From Legionella moravica DSM 19234 (GTDB lineage: Bacteria; Pseudomonadota; Gammaproteobacteria; Legionellales; Legionellaceae): a DNA stretch of 64,000 bases. The translations under genes were made by a program, and so were the position numbers. The notes under the pieces were generated by a model, which was not told the origin of the DNA, did no database searches, and saw only the letters and a program-made list of their open reading frames with translations. Numbering within the stretch: the stretch's first letter is position 1; each line of letters starts with the position of its first letter. Of this stretch, positions 18,439 to 29,376 are shown piece after piece. Where the stretch lies: positions 1 through 64,000 of the forward strand of contig NZ_KE384003.1 in the NCBI RefSeq assembly GCF_000423305.1, written 5' to 3'.

Positions 18439-21129
18439 ATGACACAAATATGGCATGAAAGAACATCCCAGGATATCGCTGCTGGTTTCAAAATGGATTT
18501 GTCCCAAGGATTAACTCAAATTGAAGCTGAGCGGCGATTAATGGAATCAGGCCCTAATTTATTGACCAAACAAAAAAAAACGTCTCCCCTAATAATTTTT
18601 ATACGACAATTAAATAGTTTAGTTATTTGGGTACTTCTAGGATCAGCCATTATTTCATTATTACTCGGGGAGAAGGTAAATGCGATTGCTATTTTTGCCA
18701 TCGTTGCACTAAATGCTGTCATTGGCTTTGTTTTAGAATATCGAGCAGATCGCGCTATTTTAGCATTACAACAAATGGCCGCTCCAAAAGCCACTGTATT
18801 ACGTGATGGGCATGCGAAGATGGTTCCTACTCCTGATATTGTGCCTGGGGACCTTATCCTTTTTGAAAGTGGTGATTTAATTGCAGCAGATGCACGTCTT
18901 ATCGACTTGTCATCATTAAAAATAAACGAAGCATCATTGACCGGGGAATCATTACCTATAGCGAAAAATATTAATTCCTGTCCTGCAGAAACGCCATTGG
19001 CTGATCGAAAAAACATGGTATTTATGGGAACTGCGGTTGCAAATGGCACTGGGCGCGCCATTGTGGTAGCTACCGGAATGCAGACTGAAATGGGGCATAT
19101 TGCTTTGATGCTAGGCGAAGCTTCACGCGATGAGACACCCTTACAAAAGAGATTAAATCAAGTTAGCTCTTATTTATTATCTATTTGTTTTTCGATTGTC
19201 ATTTTAATTTTTATATTAGGGTTATTTCGCAATATTCCAGTTTTTAAATTATTTATGAGTTCAATCAGCTTGGCAGTTGCAGCCATCCCTGAAGGATTAA
19301 CTGCTGTGGTGACTGTTGCTTTGGCATTAAGTGTGCAACGTATGGTACGACGTGCTGTATTAGTAAGGCGAATATCTGCAGTTGAAACAATGGGCTGTCT
19401 ACAAATTATATGTACTGATAAAACCGGAACGTTAACGGTTGGGGAAATGACAGCACGAAAACTTATTACCGCTGAGGGTATTTATAATATTGTTGGCGAA
19501 GGTTATAACTTGACAGGTCATTTTACCCGTCAAAGTCAACCAATTAAAATCTCAGAAGATAATTTATTAAAGACCGCCCTGCGCGCAGCCGTTGCCTGCA
19601 ATAACGCTGAGCTGACTTTGGAAAACAATCAATTGTCTGCTGTGGGCGATCCGACCGAAATTGCACTATTGATTGCAGCTGCTAAAGTTGGATTTTGGCG
19701 TGATGAACTAACATCCACTTTTACTCGTGTCAGAGAACTGCCTTTTAATTCCGAACGTAAACGCATGACAGTTTTATGTCGAGAGGCTGATCAATTATTT
19801 GCTTTTGTAAAAGGGGCTCCGGAAATTCTTTTGGAGCGCTGCACCCATCTATTGACGCACGATGGAATAAAAGAAATGACATCTAATGATCGAGCTCGTA
19901 TGCAACAATCCTGTCAATTAATGGCAAGTGAAGCATTACGACTTTTGGCTTTTGCAGAGCGTCGATTAGAGTTCTCATCTAGTAAAATAGCCGACGAGGA
20001 CATCGAAAATAATCTGGTTTTTTTAGGACTTGTCGGATTACAAGATCCACCCCATGCAGATGTAAAAGACTCGGTTAGTCGGTGCAAACAAGCTGGGATA
20101 AAACCCGTGATGATCACAGGCGATCACCCGAATACGGCAAAAGCAATTGCTGAAGAGCTTGGTATTTTAAATGCTGGAGATCGATTAATAACAGGTGTCG
20201 AGCTTGATAAAATGTCCGATGATGAGTTTCTGAAATGCGTCACAGAAATTGCAGTCTATGCCAGGGTGTCTGCTGAGCATAAATTAAAAATCATTCGTGC
20301 CTGGAAAAAAAATCAAAAGATTGTTGCAATGACTGGTGATGGGGTCAATGACGCGCCTGCATTAAAAGAATCATCAATTGGCCTTGCGATGGGAAAAACA
20401 GGTACTGCAGTGACCAAGGAAGCAGCAGATGTGATTATAATGGATAATAGTTTTACTTCCATCGTAGCGGGCATTGAGGAAGGTCGTACAATTTATGACA
20501 ATATATCAAAAACACTTGCTTATTTATTAGCAGGGAATGCCAGTGAATTACTGATAGTATTTGTGGCCTTGTTAATAGGATGGCCCTTGCCTTTATTACC
20601 TGTTCAATTACTTTGGATTAACTTAGTCACGGATGGACTACCTGGAATTGCTCTGGCCACTGAAATGACAGAGCCGGGAACACTTAATCGTCCTCCAAGA
20701 GATCCTGAAAAGCCATTTATGGATGCATTTTTTCTAGGTCGTGTGGCTTTTATTGGATTTCTAACCTCCTTAGTCGTACTAAGCATTTTTGGCTATGAGT
20801 ACTTAGTAAATGGTGATTTGATACAGGCGCAAGATGCCGCATTTTCAGTATTAGTGATTGCGAATCTTTTGCGCGCGTTTGGTGCCCGCAGTCGGACAAA
20901 AACAATTTGGCAACTCGGTTTTTTTTCAAATATACGATTGTTTTTTGTTGTGGGTATCAGTTTTTCACTGCAGTTATTGATCCATCATATTCCAATGTTA
21001 CAAGCTATTTTTGGGATTAGCGCTGTCTCATTAACGCAGTGCCTACTTTGGGTGGTTTTAGGGATGATTCCTTTATTAGTATTGGAAACTCAAAAATTGT
21101 TAAGGAAGAAATCCAATGAGGCGTTTTAA
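18439..21129 (+). CDS. P2-type cation-transporting ATPase
   Basis: 896 residues from ATG 18439 (AAAGGA upstream; ATG 18421 also possible). Full P-type layout: cytosolic N-terminus, helix pair, actuator domain with LTGESLPI, helix with PEGLTAVVTVAL, phosphorylation site DKTGTLT, nucleotide domain with KGAPEILLERC, hinge MTGDGVNDAPALK, then six C-terminal helices. The PEGL motif and layout mark the P2 (Ca2+/Na+/K+-like) group rather than the P1B copper group (CPC), so despite the metal context the ion is probably calcium, manganese or a monovalent cation. Overlaps the next gene by 14 nt. Confidence 0.88.
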   Translation: MTQIWHERTSQDIAAGFKMDLSQGLTQIEAERRLMESGPNLLTKQKKTSPLIIFIRQLNSLVIWVLLGSAIISLLLGEKVNAIAIFAIVALNAVIGFVLEYRADRAILALQQMAAPKATVLRDGHAKMVPTPDIVPGDLILFESGDLIAADARLIDLSSLKINEASLTGESLPIAKNINSCPAETPLADRKNMVFMGTAVANGTGRAIVVATGMQTEMGHIALMLGEASRDETPLQKRLNQVSSYLLSICFSIVILIFILGLFRNIPVFKLFMSSISLAVAAIPEGLTAVVTVALALSVQRMVRRAVLVRRISAVETMGCLQIICTDKTGTLTVGEMTARKLITAEGIYNIVGEGYNLTGHFTRQSQPIKISEDNLLKTALRAAVACNNAELTLENNQLSAVGDPTEIALLIAAAKVGFWRDELTSTFTRVRELPFNSERKRMTVLCREADQLFAFVKGAPEILLERCTHLLTHDGIKEMTSNDRARMQQSCQLMASEALRLLAFAERRLEFSSSKIADEDIENNLVFLGLVGLQDPPHADVKDSVSRCKQAGIKPVMITGDHPNTAKAIAEELGILNAGDRLITGVELDKMSDDEFLKCVTEIAVYARVSAEHKLKIIRAWKKNQKIVAMTGDGVNDAPALKESSIGLAMGKTGTAVTKEAADVIIMDNSFTSIVAGIEEGRTIYDNISKTLAYLLAGNASELLIVFVALLIGWPLPLLPVQLLWINLVTDGLPGIALATEMTEPGTLNRPPRDPEKPFMDAFFLGRVAFIGFLTSLVVLSIFGYEYLVNGDLIQAQDAAFSVLVIANLLRAFGARSRTKTIWQLGFFSNIRLFFVVGISFSLQLLIHHIPMLQAIFGISAVSLTQCLLWVVLGMIPLLVLETQKLLRKKSNEAF

Positions 21130-22384
21130 TTTTAAAAAAATCGTTTGGTGCTACATCGCTATTGTATTAGTCAATATTTCTATTGGTTCTTTAGTAGTCC
21201 ATGCGAAGCCTTCACACATGTTATCTGCGCTCATCCAGGAAGCCATGAGATGTAATCCCCAAATTAAGGCTGCGCGTGATCGTTGGTTGGCAGCTAACCA
21301 TGCTATTCCACAAGCGCGTGCGCTGCCTGACCCCATGCTTAATGCTGGTTACATTAACATGTCTGGTAATATTCCTGGAGACGTAGATCCGAGAAAAGAG
21401 CAAATGCTTGGCGGTAGTCAAGAAATTCCTTTCCCTGGGAAGTTGGTGGTCCGAGGACGGATAGCAACGCTTGAGGCAAAACGAGCTGCGGCAGATTATC
21501 AAGCAACCAGCTTAGCCGTTATTGCACAACTAAAACGAATTTATTATGACCTTTATTTTGCTAATAAATCGATTGATATATTGCAAAAAAATCAACTCCT
21601 TCTTGAAGATATGGAACAAAGTGCACGTACCAATTACAGCGTTGGCAAGACACCGCAGCAAGATGTTTTTCGAGCACAAACCGAAATTTCACGCCTTCTC
21701 ATGCGCTTGGTGATATTAAGGCAAGAAAGAGCTTCACTAGAGGCCGACATTAATCGTCTTTTAAACCGTTCCCTGGATATTTCCATTAACACCCCTTCAT
21801 CTTTGTCCGTAACGTCCATGCGATACGATATAAAACATTTTGATGCACTGCTTAAACGCCGCTCGCCACAGTTAAAAATGCAACAAAGAAATGTAGAAAA
21901 AGGTCGTCAGGGTGTTCAATTAAGTAAAATGGATTATTTTCCTGATGTTGAAATCGAAGGAGGGCGGTTGCATGATACGGCAATGCACACCAAAGGCTAT
22001 CAAGTCTTGCTGAAAGCAACGGTCCCCCTTTATTTTATGCAAAAACAAAATAACGAAGTAAGGGAATCACTTGCTCGCTACAATGCCGATATAGAAGATC
22101 TCCATACTACCTACCAAATGCTTTCATTTCAGGTGAAAAATGCCTATCTATTGGCTCAACGCTCTGGGCAATTAATTCAATTGATTCAATACACCATTAT
22201 TCCTCAAGCCACATTAACCTTTACTTCTTCGCAAGCGACTTATGGTGTTGGAAAAGTGGACTTTCTAACCTTACTCAATAATTTATTAACCTTGCAAGAG
22301 AATGAATTGGAATTACAAAGTGAAATTGTTCAACATGAAAAGGCAATTACTCAGATAGAAGAAACCACAGGGACTTTCTTATGA
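21116..22384 (+). CDS. Outer-membrane efflux protein, TolC/CusC family
   Basis: 422 residues. A signal segment (IVWCYIAIVLVNISIGSLVVHA) precedes two repeats of the helical hairpin seen in TolC proteins, with conserved ALPDPMLNAGY and PFPGKL near the start. Forms the outer-membrane channel for the CusB/CusA-like pump encoded next. It starts inside the P-type ATPase gene and ends in a 4-nt ATGA overlap with the adaptor gene, so all four genes look like one translation-coupled operon. Confidence 0.85.
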   Translation: MRRFNFKKIVWCYIAIVLVNISIGSLVVHAKPSHMLSALIQEAMRCNPQIKAARDRWLAANHAIPQARALPDPMLNAGYINMSGNIPGDVDPRKEQMLGGSQEIPFPGKLVVRGRIATLEAKRAAADYQATSLAVIAQLKRIYYDLYFANKSIDILQKNQLLLEDMEQSARTNYSVGKTPQQDVFRAQTEISRLLMRLVILRQERASLEADINRLLNRSLDISINTPSSLSVTSMRYDIKHFDALLKRRSPQLKMQQRNVEKGRQGVQLSKMDYFPDVEIEGGRLHDTAMHTKGYQVLLKATVPLYFMQKQNNEVRESLARYNADIEDLHTTYQMLSFQVKNAYLLAQRSGQLIQLIQYTIIPQATLTFTSSQATYGVGKVDFLTLLNNLLTLQENELELQSEIVQHEKAITQIEETTGTFL

Positions 22385-23511
22385 ATTTTATAGTGATTAA
22401 ACAGTTCGCTCTCATTCCTATTTTCTTGGTTATTTTGCAAGTAACTCATGCCCAAGGAACAAACGATGAACATGGCACGATGGATATGAATCAGTCCACG
22501 TCGAAGAATGAGATTGTTATCGATCCTGTGCGTTTGCAATCCATTGGCATAACATCTGAGTCTGCATCTTCTCAAATGGTCAATAAATCGATTCGCACTG
22601 TAGGACGTATTGAAGCTGATGAGCGACTTGTAGCACATGTTCATGTGCGCTTTGATGGCTGGATAGAACAATTATTCGTCAATTTTACTGGCGAACAGGT
22701 GAAGCAAGGGCAAGCGCTTTTTACTGTGTATAGCCCCGATTTAGTTTCAACTCAACAAGAATACTTACTTGCCCTGCATGCTCAAAAAATCTTAGGTAAA
22801 AATGCAACGTCAAAAGCTGCAACAGGTGCCCAGGGTGCTTTTCAAGCTGCTTATCAAAGGCTTTTGTTATGGGGAATTTCTGAAAAAGAAATTGAGCAAC
22901 TTAAACGCACGGGCAAAGTGACAAGAACGATGACCATTGATTCACCAATCCAAGGTACGGTGATTAAGAAAATGGCGCTTGCAGGAATGCGCATTGAGCC
23001 TGGGGATGAGCTGTATACGATTGCTGATTTGTCCCACTTATGGATTTTAGGGGATATTTATGAATATGAATTGCCTTATATTCAGGTTGGACAAACGGCT
23101 GATGTGACACTGACCTATTTGCCAAATAAGTTATTTAAGGCCAAGCTTAAATTTATTTATCCCACGGTGGATATGAAAACACGTACCGCTAAAGTTCGGT
23201 TTGAGGTTGACAATCAAGGTGAACAATTAAAGCCAGGTATGTATGTCAATTTGGAATTAAAAATCCCGTTAGGCAAGCTTCTCGTTGTAAATAAAAATGC
23301 AGTGTTACTCACTGGTGAGCGAGCGGTAATTTTTATCTATCATGGTAATGGTAAAATTGAATGGAGAAATGTAACGTTGGGCGTTCGAGCAGGGGATTTG
23401 ATTGAAATAAAGCAAGGAATCAAGGAAGGAGAAAAGGTTATTACTTCAGCAAACTTCCTGATTGACTCTGAAAGCCAGTTAAAAGCAGCAATGGGTGGTA
23501 TGCAACATTAA
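22381..23511 (+). CDS. RND efflux periplasmic adaptor, CusB-like
   Basis: 376 residues. Signal peptide, then a His/Met N-terminus (EHGTMDMNQ), a lipoyl/beta-barrel core with DGWIEQLFVNFTGEQVKQGQ and SPIQGTVIKKMALAGMRIEPGDELYTIADLSHLW, which is the HlyD/CusB pattern. Connects the inner-membrane pump to the outer-membrane channel and may receive metal by Met ligands. Followed 14 nt later by the pump gene. Confidence 0.87.
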   Translation: MNFIVIKQFALIPIFLVILQVTHAQGTNDEHGTMDMNQSTSKNEIVIDPVRLQSIGITSESASSQMVNKSIRTVGRIEADERLVAHVHVRFDGWIEQLFVNFTGEQVKQGQALFTVYSPDLVSTQQEYLLALHAQKILGKNATSKAATGAQGAFQAAYQRLLLWGISEKEIEQLKRTGKVTRTMTIDSPIQGTVIKKMALAGMRIEPGDELYTIADLSHLWILGDIYEYELPYIQVGQTADVTLTYLPNKLFKAKLKFIYPTVDMKTRTAKVRFEVDNQGEQLKPGMYVNLELKIPLGKLLVVNKNAVLLTGERAVIFIYHGNGKIEWRNVTLGVRAGDLIEIKQGIKEGEKVITSANFLIDSESQLKAAMGGMQH

Positions 23512-23525
23512 TAAAAAGGGATTTT

Positions 23526-26500
23526 ATGGTTGAGCGAATCATTGAGTTTTGTGCACGCAATCGATTTATTGTGTTGCTCTTCGTGCTGGGATTTTCCTTA
23601 ATGGGCTGGTTGGCTTTAAAAAATACCCGCATGGATGCTCTGCCTGATATTTCGGACACCCAAGTCATCGTGTATACCACCTGGATGGGTCGCTCTCCCG
23701 ATCTCATGGAAGATCAAGTGACTTACCCCATTGTGACCGCTCTTTTATCGGCACCCAATGTGGTTGCGGTGCGTGGTTTTTCTGATTTTGGATTTTCTTA
23801 CGTTTACATCATTTTTAAAGACGGAACAGATATTTATTGGGCGCGTTCTCGTGTCTTGGAGTACATGAGTCAACTGGCAGGAAAATTGCCTGAAGGGGTG
23901 ACCCCTCAATTAGGACCTGATGCGACACCTGTAGGCTGGATATATCAATATGCCTTGGTCGATGAATCAGGAAAGCACAATTTAGCGGAATTACGTACTT
24001 TTCAAGATTGGTATTTACGCTATTGGTTAAGAAGCGTTCCTGGTGTATCTGAAGTGGCCAGTGTGGGTGGCTTTGTCAAGCAATATCAAATCAATTTAGA
24101 TCCGGTTAAAGTACTCGCCTATAACCTGTCAATCCCCGAAATAATTGAAAAAATTCGCATGAGCAATAATGACACTGGGGGACGCGTTATTGAGTTCTCA
24201 GGTGTGGAATACATGATTCGTGGACGAGGTTACATTAAATCAACGAATGATATTGAAAAAATTGCGGTGGGTATCAATGCGAATGGAACACCCATTTTGT
24301 TACGTGATGTGGCGACCGTTCAGCTTGGTTCGGACATGCGACGTGGGGTAGTTGATTTAAACGGCCAAGGGGAAACAGTCGGCGGTATTGTCATTATGCG
24401 CTTTGGCGAAGATGTGTTGGAGGTATTGCATCGGATAAAGACAAAACTGAAAGAATTGGCCTCTGCAATTCCTGAGGGTATTAAGATAGTCCCTGTTTAT
24501 GACCGCAGTAACCTCATACGTGAGGCAATCTCAACAGCCAATTGGAATCTGATTGAAGAGCTTATTGTAGTTGGCCTATTAATCATTGTGTTTTTGGGAC
24601 ATTTCCGTTCTGCTTTAATTCCGATTATTACCTTGCCACTTGCGATTTTAATTTCGTTTATTCCCATTTATTTTTTCAATATTGGTCTTAACATCATGTC
24701 GATTGGCGGTATTATCGTGGCCATTGGGGATATGGTGGATGCTGCCATTATCATGGTCGATAATGCTCATAAACGATTAGCAGATTGGGAGGCATCAGGG
24801 AGTCAGGGTGATCGTACCCGGGTTTTAATTAATTCTGCTAAGGAAGTAGGGCCGGCTATTTTTTCATCGCTGCTGGTTATAGCGATTTCCTTCATGCCTG
24901 TTTTTACCTTGGAAGCACAAGAAGGTCGGTTATTTTCCCCCTTAGCTTATACTAAAAATTTAGCTATTTTCATGAGTGCGTTGTTAGCCATTACCTTAAT
25001 CCCGATGTTATTACCCATTTTGGTGCGTGGACGAATTATCCCCGAACAAAAACATCCGATTACTCGTTTCTTGCAAAAAATCTATGCTCCCGTTTTAAAA
25101 TTAGCCTTAAAACATCGTAATTTTGTCATGGTGATTGCGGTGCTGGTTGGATTATCTACTATCCCTCTCTATAAAATGATTGGCACTGAGTTCATGCCAC
25201 CTCTTTATGAAGGTACTATTTTATACATGCCAGTCACTTTACCCGGGATTTCTGTGACGCAAGCCTCAGCCTTGCTTCAAGAAATGGATAAAAAATTAAA
25301 GGCATTTCCCGAGGTCGACAATGTTTTTGGAAAAACGGGACGCGCTGAAACATCCACCGATCCATCACCATTTAATATGATGGAAGTGATTGTGGAGTTA
25401 AAGCCTAAGGGGTCTTGGCGTAAAGGGGTGACTTATGAAAGTTTGATCGCCGAAATGGACAAATCATTGCAATTTCCGGGTGTAAGCAACGCGTGGACAA
25501 TGCCTATTAAAGCACGCAATGACATGCTCACTACAGGAATTCGCACCGCCCTAGGGATTAAAATTTTTGGTCCAGACATAAAGAAAATTGAAACCATTGG
25601 TAAAGAAATTGAAATGCTTGCCAAAGAAGTGCCTGGAACACGAACGACTTACGCAGAACGAGTTGCAGGAGGTTATTTTCTTGATTTTGAAATCAATCGC
25701 GATCAACTGGCTCGTTATGGTTTGACCATTATGGATGTTAATCGCATTATTGAATCGGCAGTCGGCGGTGAGAATATTGCGACCACCATTGAAGGTCGCG
25801 AGCGCTATCCAATTAATGTACGTTATTTACGAGAGCTACGTGATGATCCTGATAAATTAAATCGTATTTTGGTTAAAACACCCAGTGGTGCTGAAGTGCC
25901 TATTGCCCAATTAGTCACGTTAACTTTTCGTTCAGGCCCTGCCATGATTCGTGATGAGAATGGGATGTTGGCGGGTTATGTCTTTATAGATATCAGTGAC
26001 CGAGATATTGGTAGTTATGTTGAAGACTTAAAACAACAAGTGAAAACAAAAATTAAATTGCCTCCAGGTTATACCCTTGCCTGGTCCGGCCAATATGAAT
26101 TTATGCAACGAGTTTATGAACGTTTAAAAATTTTTGTACCGCTCACTTTAGCGATTATTTTCATTTTATTCTATTTTACCTTCCGCAGTGTTGCAGAGAC
26201 TTTGATGGTGATGCTCGGTGTTCCTTTTGCACTATTTGGCGGATTCTTGTTGCTTCTTCTATTAGGGTATAACATGAGTATCGCAGTATGGGTTGGGATG
26301 ATTGCTTTAGCCGGTGTTGCTGCTGAAACCAGTGCAGTCATGCTGGCTTATCTTGATTCAGATTACAATGAAAAGAAGGCAAAAGGGTTACTAAACACAT
26401 TGCCTGATTTAATTCAAACAGTACAGCTTTGTGCGGTATCGCGTATTCGTCCTATGGCTATGGCCGGATTAGCCAACATATTGGGTTTATTACCGGTTAT

Positions 26501-26660
26501 GTGGGCTACAGGCATTGGGGCTGATGTAATGAAAAGACTGGCTGCACCTATGGTGGGTGGCGTATTCTCGGCTTTATTACTGACCTTAATCGTTATTCCC
26601 GTGATTTATGTGATGTGGCGCTGGCAAGTCGATATGAAGGGGCAAGATAAGATGCCATAG
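23526..26660 (+). CDS. Heavy-metal RND efflux pump, CusA-like
   Basis: 1044 residues, 12 membrane helices and two large periplasmic loops. The helix-4 motif GDMVDAAIIMVDNAHKRL is that of heavy-metal RND proteins, and PIKARNDMLTTGI in the second loop resembles the Met-bearing region of the Cu/Ag pump CusA. Proton-driven export of a monovalent metal is inferred; specificity is not proven. Third member of the tripartite system encoded by consecutive genes. Confidence 0.9.
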   Translation: MVERIIEFCARNRFIVLLFVLGFSLMGWLALKNTRMDALPDISDTQVIVYTTWMGRSPDLMEDQVTYPIVTALLSAPNVVAVRGFSDFGFSYVYIIFKDGTDIYWARSRVLEYMSQLAGKLPEGVTPQLGPDATPVGWIYQYALVDESGKHNLAELRTFQDWYLRYWLRSVPGVSEVASVGGFVKQYQINLDPVKVLAYNLSIPEIIEKIRMSNNDTGGRVIEFSGVEYMIRGRGYIKSTNDIEKIAVGINANGTPILLRDVATVQLGSDMRRGVVDLNGQGETVGGIVIMRFGEDVLEVLHRIKTKLKELASAIPEGIKIVPVYDRSNLIREAISTANWNLIEELIVVGLLIIVFLGHFRSALIPIITLPLAILISFIPIYFFNIGLNIMSIGGIIVAIGDMVDAAIIMVDNAHKRLADWEASGSQGDRTRVLINSAKEVGPAIFSSLLVIAISFMPVFTLEAQEGRLFSPLAYTKNLAIFMSALLAITLIPMLLPILVRGRIIPEQKHPITRFLQKIYAPVLKLALKHRNFVMVIAVLVGLSTIPLYKMIGTEFMPPLYEGTILYMPVTLPGISVTQASALLQEMDKKLKAFPEVDNVFGKTGRAETSTDPSPFNMMEVIVELKPKGSWRKGVTYESLIAEMDKSLQFPGVSNAWTMPIKARNDMLTTGIRTALGIKIFGPDIKKIETIGKEIEMLAKEVPGTRTTYAERVAGGYFLDFEINRDQLARYGLTIMDVNRIIESAVGGENIATTIEGRERYPINVRYLRELRDDPDKLNRILVKTPSGAEVPIAQLVTLTFRSGPAMIRDENGMLAGYVFIDISDRDIGSYVEDLKQQVKTKIKLPPGYTLAWSGQYEFMQRVYERLKIFVPLTLAIIFILFYFTFRSVAETLMVMLGVPFALFGGFLLLLLLGYNMSIAVWVGMIALAGVAAETSAVMLAYLDSDYNEKKAKGLLNTLPDLIQTVQLCAVSRIRPMAMAGLANILGLLPVMWATGIGADVMKRLAAPMVGGVFSALLLTLIVIPVIYVMWRWQVDMKGQDKMP

Positions 26661-26688
26661 TTTAACTTTCTTAAAAAGTGTGAAAATA

Positions 26689-27399
26689 ATGAGCAATATA
26701 ATATGTCATATCACTAAGAAACCACTCAAGCCTGATGAAGGTCATCGTGGCGATTTTATACGAAAAGAATTATTTAAACTGATTAAAAAGGATCATCCTG
26801 ATTTCAATTATGACTCCTATATTTCGGTTGAAGAGCTTAATCACTATCGAAAAATCTATTTGGCACGTTTGATCAAGAAAGAAACGGGGGAATTAAACAC
26901 ACTTGAAAGCGAGGTTGTAGACGCAATTTTCAAAAATAAATTTCTTTCAAAAAATATCGAATATCTCGAAAAGAAATTAACTTTTGGACAAAAGCTTGCT
27001 GATCTTTTTGCTAAATTTGCAGGCAGTTGGACATTTATTATCTTGTTTTTTTTAATTATAACGCTATGGGTAGGGATAAATGTTTGGTTGTTAACAATCA
27101 ATCCATTTGATCCTTATCCTTTTATTCTACTTAACCTAATATTATCCTGTTTAGCAGCCATCCAGGCACCTATTATTATAATGAGCCAAAATAGATTAGA
27201 AGAAAAAGATAGAAAAAGAGGAGAATACGATTATAAAGTGAATCTAAAAGCGGAGCTTGAGATTCGATTATTGGATGAGAAGATGGATCATATGATGATG
27301 CATCAATATAAAAGAATGCTTGAAATACAAGAATTACAGATGGATTACCTTGAGGACATACTAAAACAAATCGAAAAACACGCGTTCAAGAATAAGTAG
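26689..27399 (+). CDS. DUF1003 membrane protein
   Basis: 236 residues. A soluble N-terminal half including CHITKKPLKPDEGHRGDFIR is followed by AKFAGSWTFIILF and two membrane helices, then IIIMSQNRLEEKDRKRGEYDYKVNLKAELEI, the DUF1003 signature, and a Met/coiled C-terminus. No established function. A zinc-knuckle-like Cys/His at the start (NIICH) is isolated. It follows the Cus operon by 28 nt and is likely in the same transcript. A GTG at 26680 is an alternative start. Confidence 0.8.
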   Translation: MSNIICHITKKPLKPDEGHRGDFIRKELFKLIKKDHPDFNYDSYISVEELNHYRKIYLARLIKKETGELNTLESEVVDAIFKNKFLSKNIEYLEKKLTFGQKLADLFAKFAGSWTFIILFFLIITLWVGINVWLLTINPFDPYPFILLNLILSCLAAIQAPIIIMSQNRLEEKDRKRGEYDYKVNLKAELEIRLLDEKMDHMMMHQYKRMLEIQELQMDYLEDILKQIEKHAFKNK

Positions 27400-27565
27400 C
27401 AGTTATAGATATACTATACTTTTAGGCAGATTCATTAAATTTGGGGGCACGAATTTTCTGCCTCAGGCGAGATTATAGGGATGGAATTTAGTAAAACACT
27501 GATGTAATCATTCAGTCAAAAAAAGCCTACAATCCTGCCTCATCACTACACCAAGGATAGTGACC

Positions 27566-29362
27566 ATGAATGTACCAGGGAAAAAATGCAACTCCAATGT
27601 TATGACATCAACATCCAAGGGAAAATCTAAAGCAATAAATATCCCTATGCCCTGTTGTTCGCTTACTGATTTAGAGGAGCCAGATAACTTTTTTAACTTA
27701 CTTAATCAAATTTTTCAGGCAAATCTAGCCAAGACGACCGGAGGCATGAGTCCCTCGGCTCTAAGAATTGCCTTCTTTTCTTGGCTTGTTCAATTGGAAC
27801 AGTCGCCTGGACTCCTCTTGGAGTTAGCAGCTTATCCTGCAGTACATGCGAATGATTGCATTAATAATGTTTTATGTGTTGAACGTGCTGCAGGGGGAAA
27901 GGATGTTCGATTTCATAAAGATAGCTGGCAATACATGCCCTGGCGTTTGTGGGCTGAGGGTTTCCTCCAAGTTGAAGATTGGTGGCGACGTGCCACGACT
28001 AAGGTTCCAGGTCTACCTCCTCAAGTAGAGCGTACTGTTTCATTTTGCGTACGACAGATTCTGGATGCACTATCACCTTCTAATTTTGTTCTCACTAATC
28101 CCGATCTGTTTTATGAAACGATTCATTCAGGAGGCATAAATCTTGTGCAAGGTACGGAGATCGCTGTTGGTGAACTGATTGAAAAGATATTTGGCAGACC
28201 ACCTGTTGGTGCTGAACAGTTTATCCCGGGTAAGAAAGTAGCCATTACTCCAGGAAGGGTTGTGTTTAAGAATCATTTGATTGAATTAATTCAGTATGAA
28301 CCGCAGACTAAGACGGTGTTTAAAGAACCTATATTAATAATACCTGCCTGGATTATGAAATATTATATTCTTGATTTATCTCCTCATAATTCGCTGGTGA
28401 ATTGGTTCGTTAGTCAAGGACACACAGTGTTTATTATTTCTTGGCGTAATCCGGACAGTAGAGATCGTGATTTAGGAATGGACGATTATTATCGACAAGG
28501 TGCCATGGCAGCAATTGATGAGGTATCTACTCTTATGCCTGAGGCAAAAATTAATTTGATGGGCTATTGCTTAGGTGGCACATTAGCCATGATTACAGCA
28601 GCCGCAATGGCACGAGACGGTGATGAACGTTTAAATAGCCTCACATTACTTGCGGCACAAGGGGATTTCACGGAAGCGGGAGAATTGATGTTATTTGCTA
28701 CGGAAAGTGAAATATCCTTTCTTAAAAATATGATGTGGGAGCAGGGATACCTGGATACAAAACAAATGGCAGGATCATTCCAGATGCTTCGCACTTACGA
28801 TCTTATTTGGTCTAAAATGATTCAAGACTACATGCATGGCATGACTCGCGGTATGATTGATTTGACTGCATGGAATGCGGATGCCACGAGGATGCCATAC
28901 AAAATGCATAGTGAATATCTTGAACAATTATTTTTAAATAATGATTTTGCTGAAGGACGTTTTACTGTAGAAGGTATGCCAGTAGCACCAGAAAATATTC
29001 AGTTGCCGATTTTTGCTGTGAGTACGGAAAAAGACCACGTGGCTCCTTGGCAATCGGTATATAAAGTTCACCTGATGACCAAAGGCGATATCACATTCGT
29101 ATTGACAGGCGGAGGTCATAATGCAGGTATAGTGAGCGAACCAGGGCACCCAGGACATTCTTATCGTATTCATGAACATAAGAATGATGAGCCCTATCTT
29201 AATGCGCCTGCTTGGTTAAATCTGGCAGAAAAACAGGATGGTTCATGGTGGTGTGGCTGGCATGATTGGTTGATGCAACATGGTACTCCAAAGCGCATTC
29301 CTTCACCTGTAATCAATGAATCAAAGCCTTCTGCTCCAGGAACTTATGTGCTGCAGAAATAA
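27566..29362 (+). CDS. phaC: Poly(3-hydroxyalkanoate) synthase, class I type
   Basis: 598 residues. N-terminal PhaC domain, then an alpha/beta-hydrolase fold with the lipase-like box GYCLGG holding the catalytic Cys; Asp and His come later (STEKDHVAPW; GGGHNAGI). Length and sequence near WADGF/WRRATTKVPGL-like blocks fit class I enzymes acting without PhaE. Polymerises hydroxyacyl-CoA into storage granules. Start ATG 27566 follows AAGGAT. It sits at the end of the metal operon on the + strand, far from phaB. Confidence 0.9.
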   Translation: MNVPGKKCNSNVMTSTSKGKSKAINIPMPCCSLTDLEEPDNFFNLLNQIFQANLAKTTGGMSPSALRIAFFSWLVQLEQSPGLLLELAAYPAVHANDCINNVLCVERAAGGKDVRFHKDSWQYMPWRLWAEGFLQVEDWWRRATTKVPGLPPQVERTVSFCVRQILDALSPSNFVLTNPDLFYETIHSGGINLVQGTEIAVGELIEKIFGRPPVGAEQFIPGKKVAITPGRVVFKNHLIELIQYEPQTKTVFKEPILIIPAWIMKYYILDLSPHNSLVNWFVSQGHTVFIISWRNPDSRDRDLGMDDYYRQGAMAAIDEVSTLMPEAKINLMGYCLGGTLAMITAAAMARDGDERLNSLTLLAAQGDFTEAGELMLFATESEISFLKNMMWEQGYLDTKQMAGSFQMLRTYDLIWSKMIQDYMHGMTRGMIDLTAWNADATRMPYKMHSEYLEQLFLNNDFAEGRFTVEGMPVAPENIQLPIFAVSTEKDHVAPWQSVYKVHLMTKGDITFVLTGGGHNAGIVSEPGHPGHSYRIHEHKNDEPYLNAPAWLNLAEKQDGSWWCGWHDWLMQHGTPKRIPSPVINESKPSAPGTYVLQK

Positions 29363-29376
29363 AGGGAGCGTGCCTA

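Noticed and set aside
18439..21129. Copper-transporting P1B ATPase
   Set aside because: No CPC/SPC motif or N-terminal metal-binding domains; PEGLTAVVTVAL and overall layout are P2-type.
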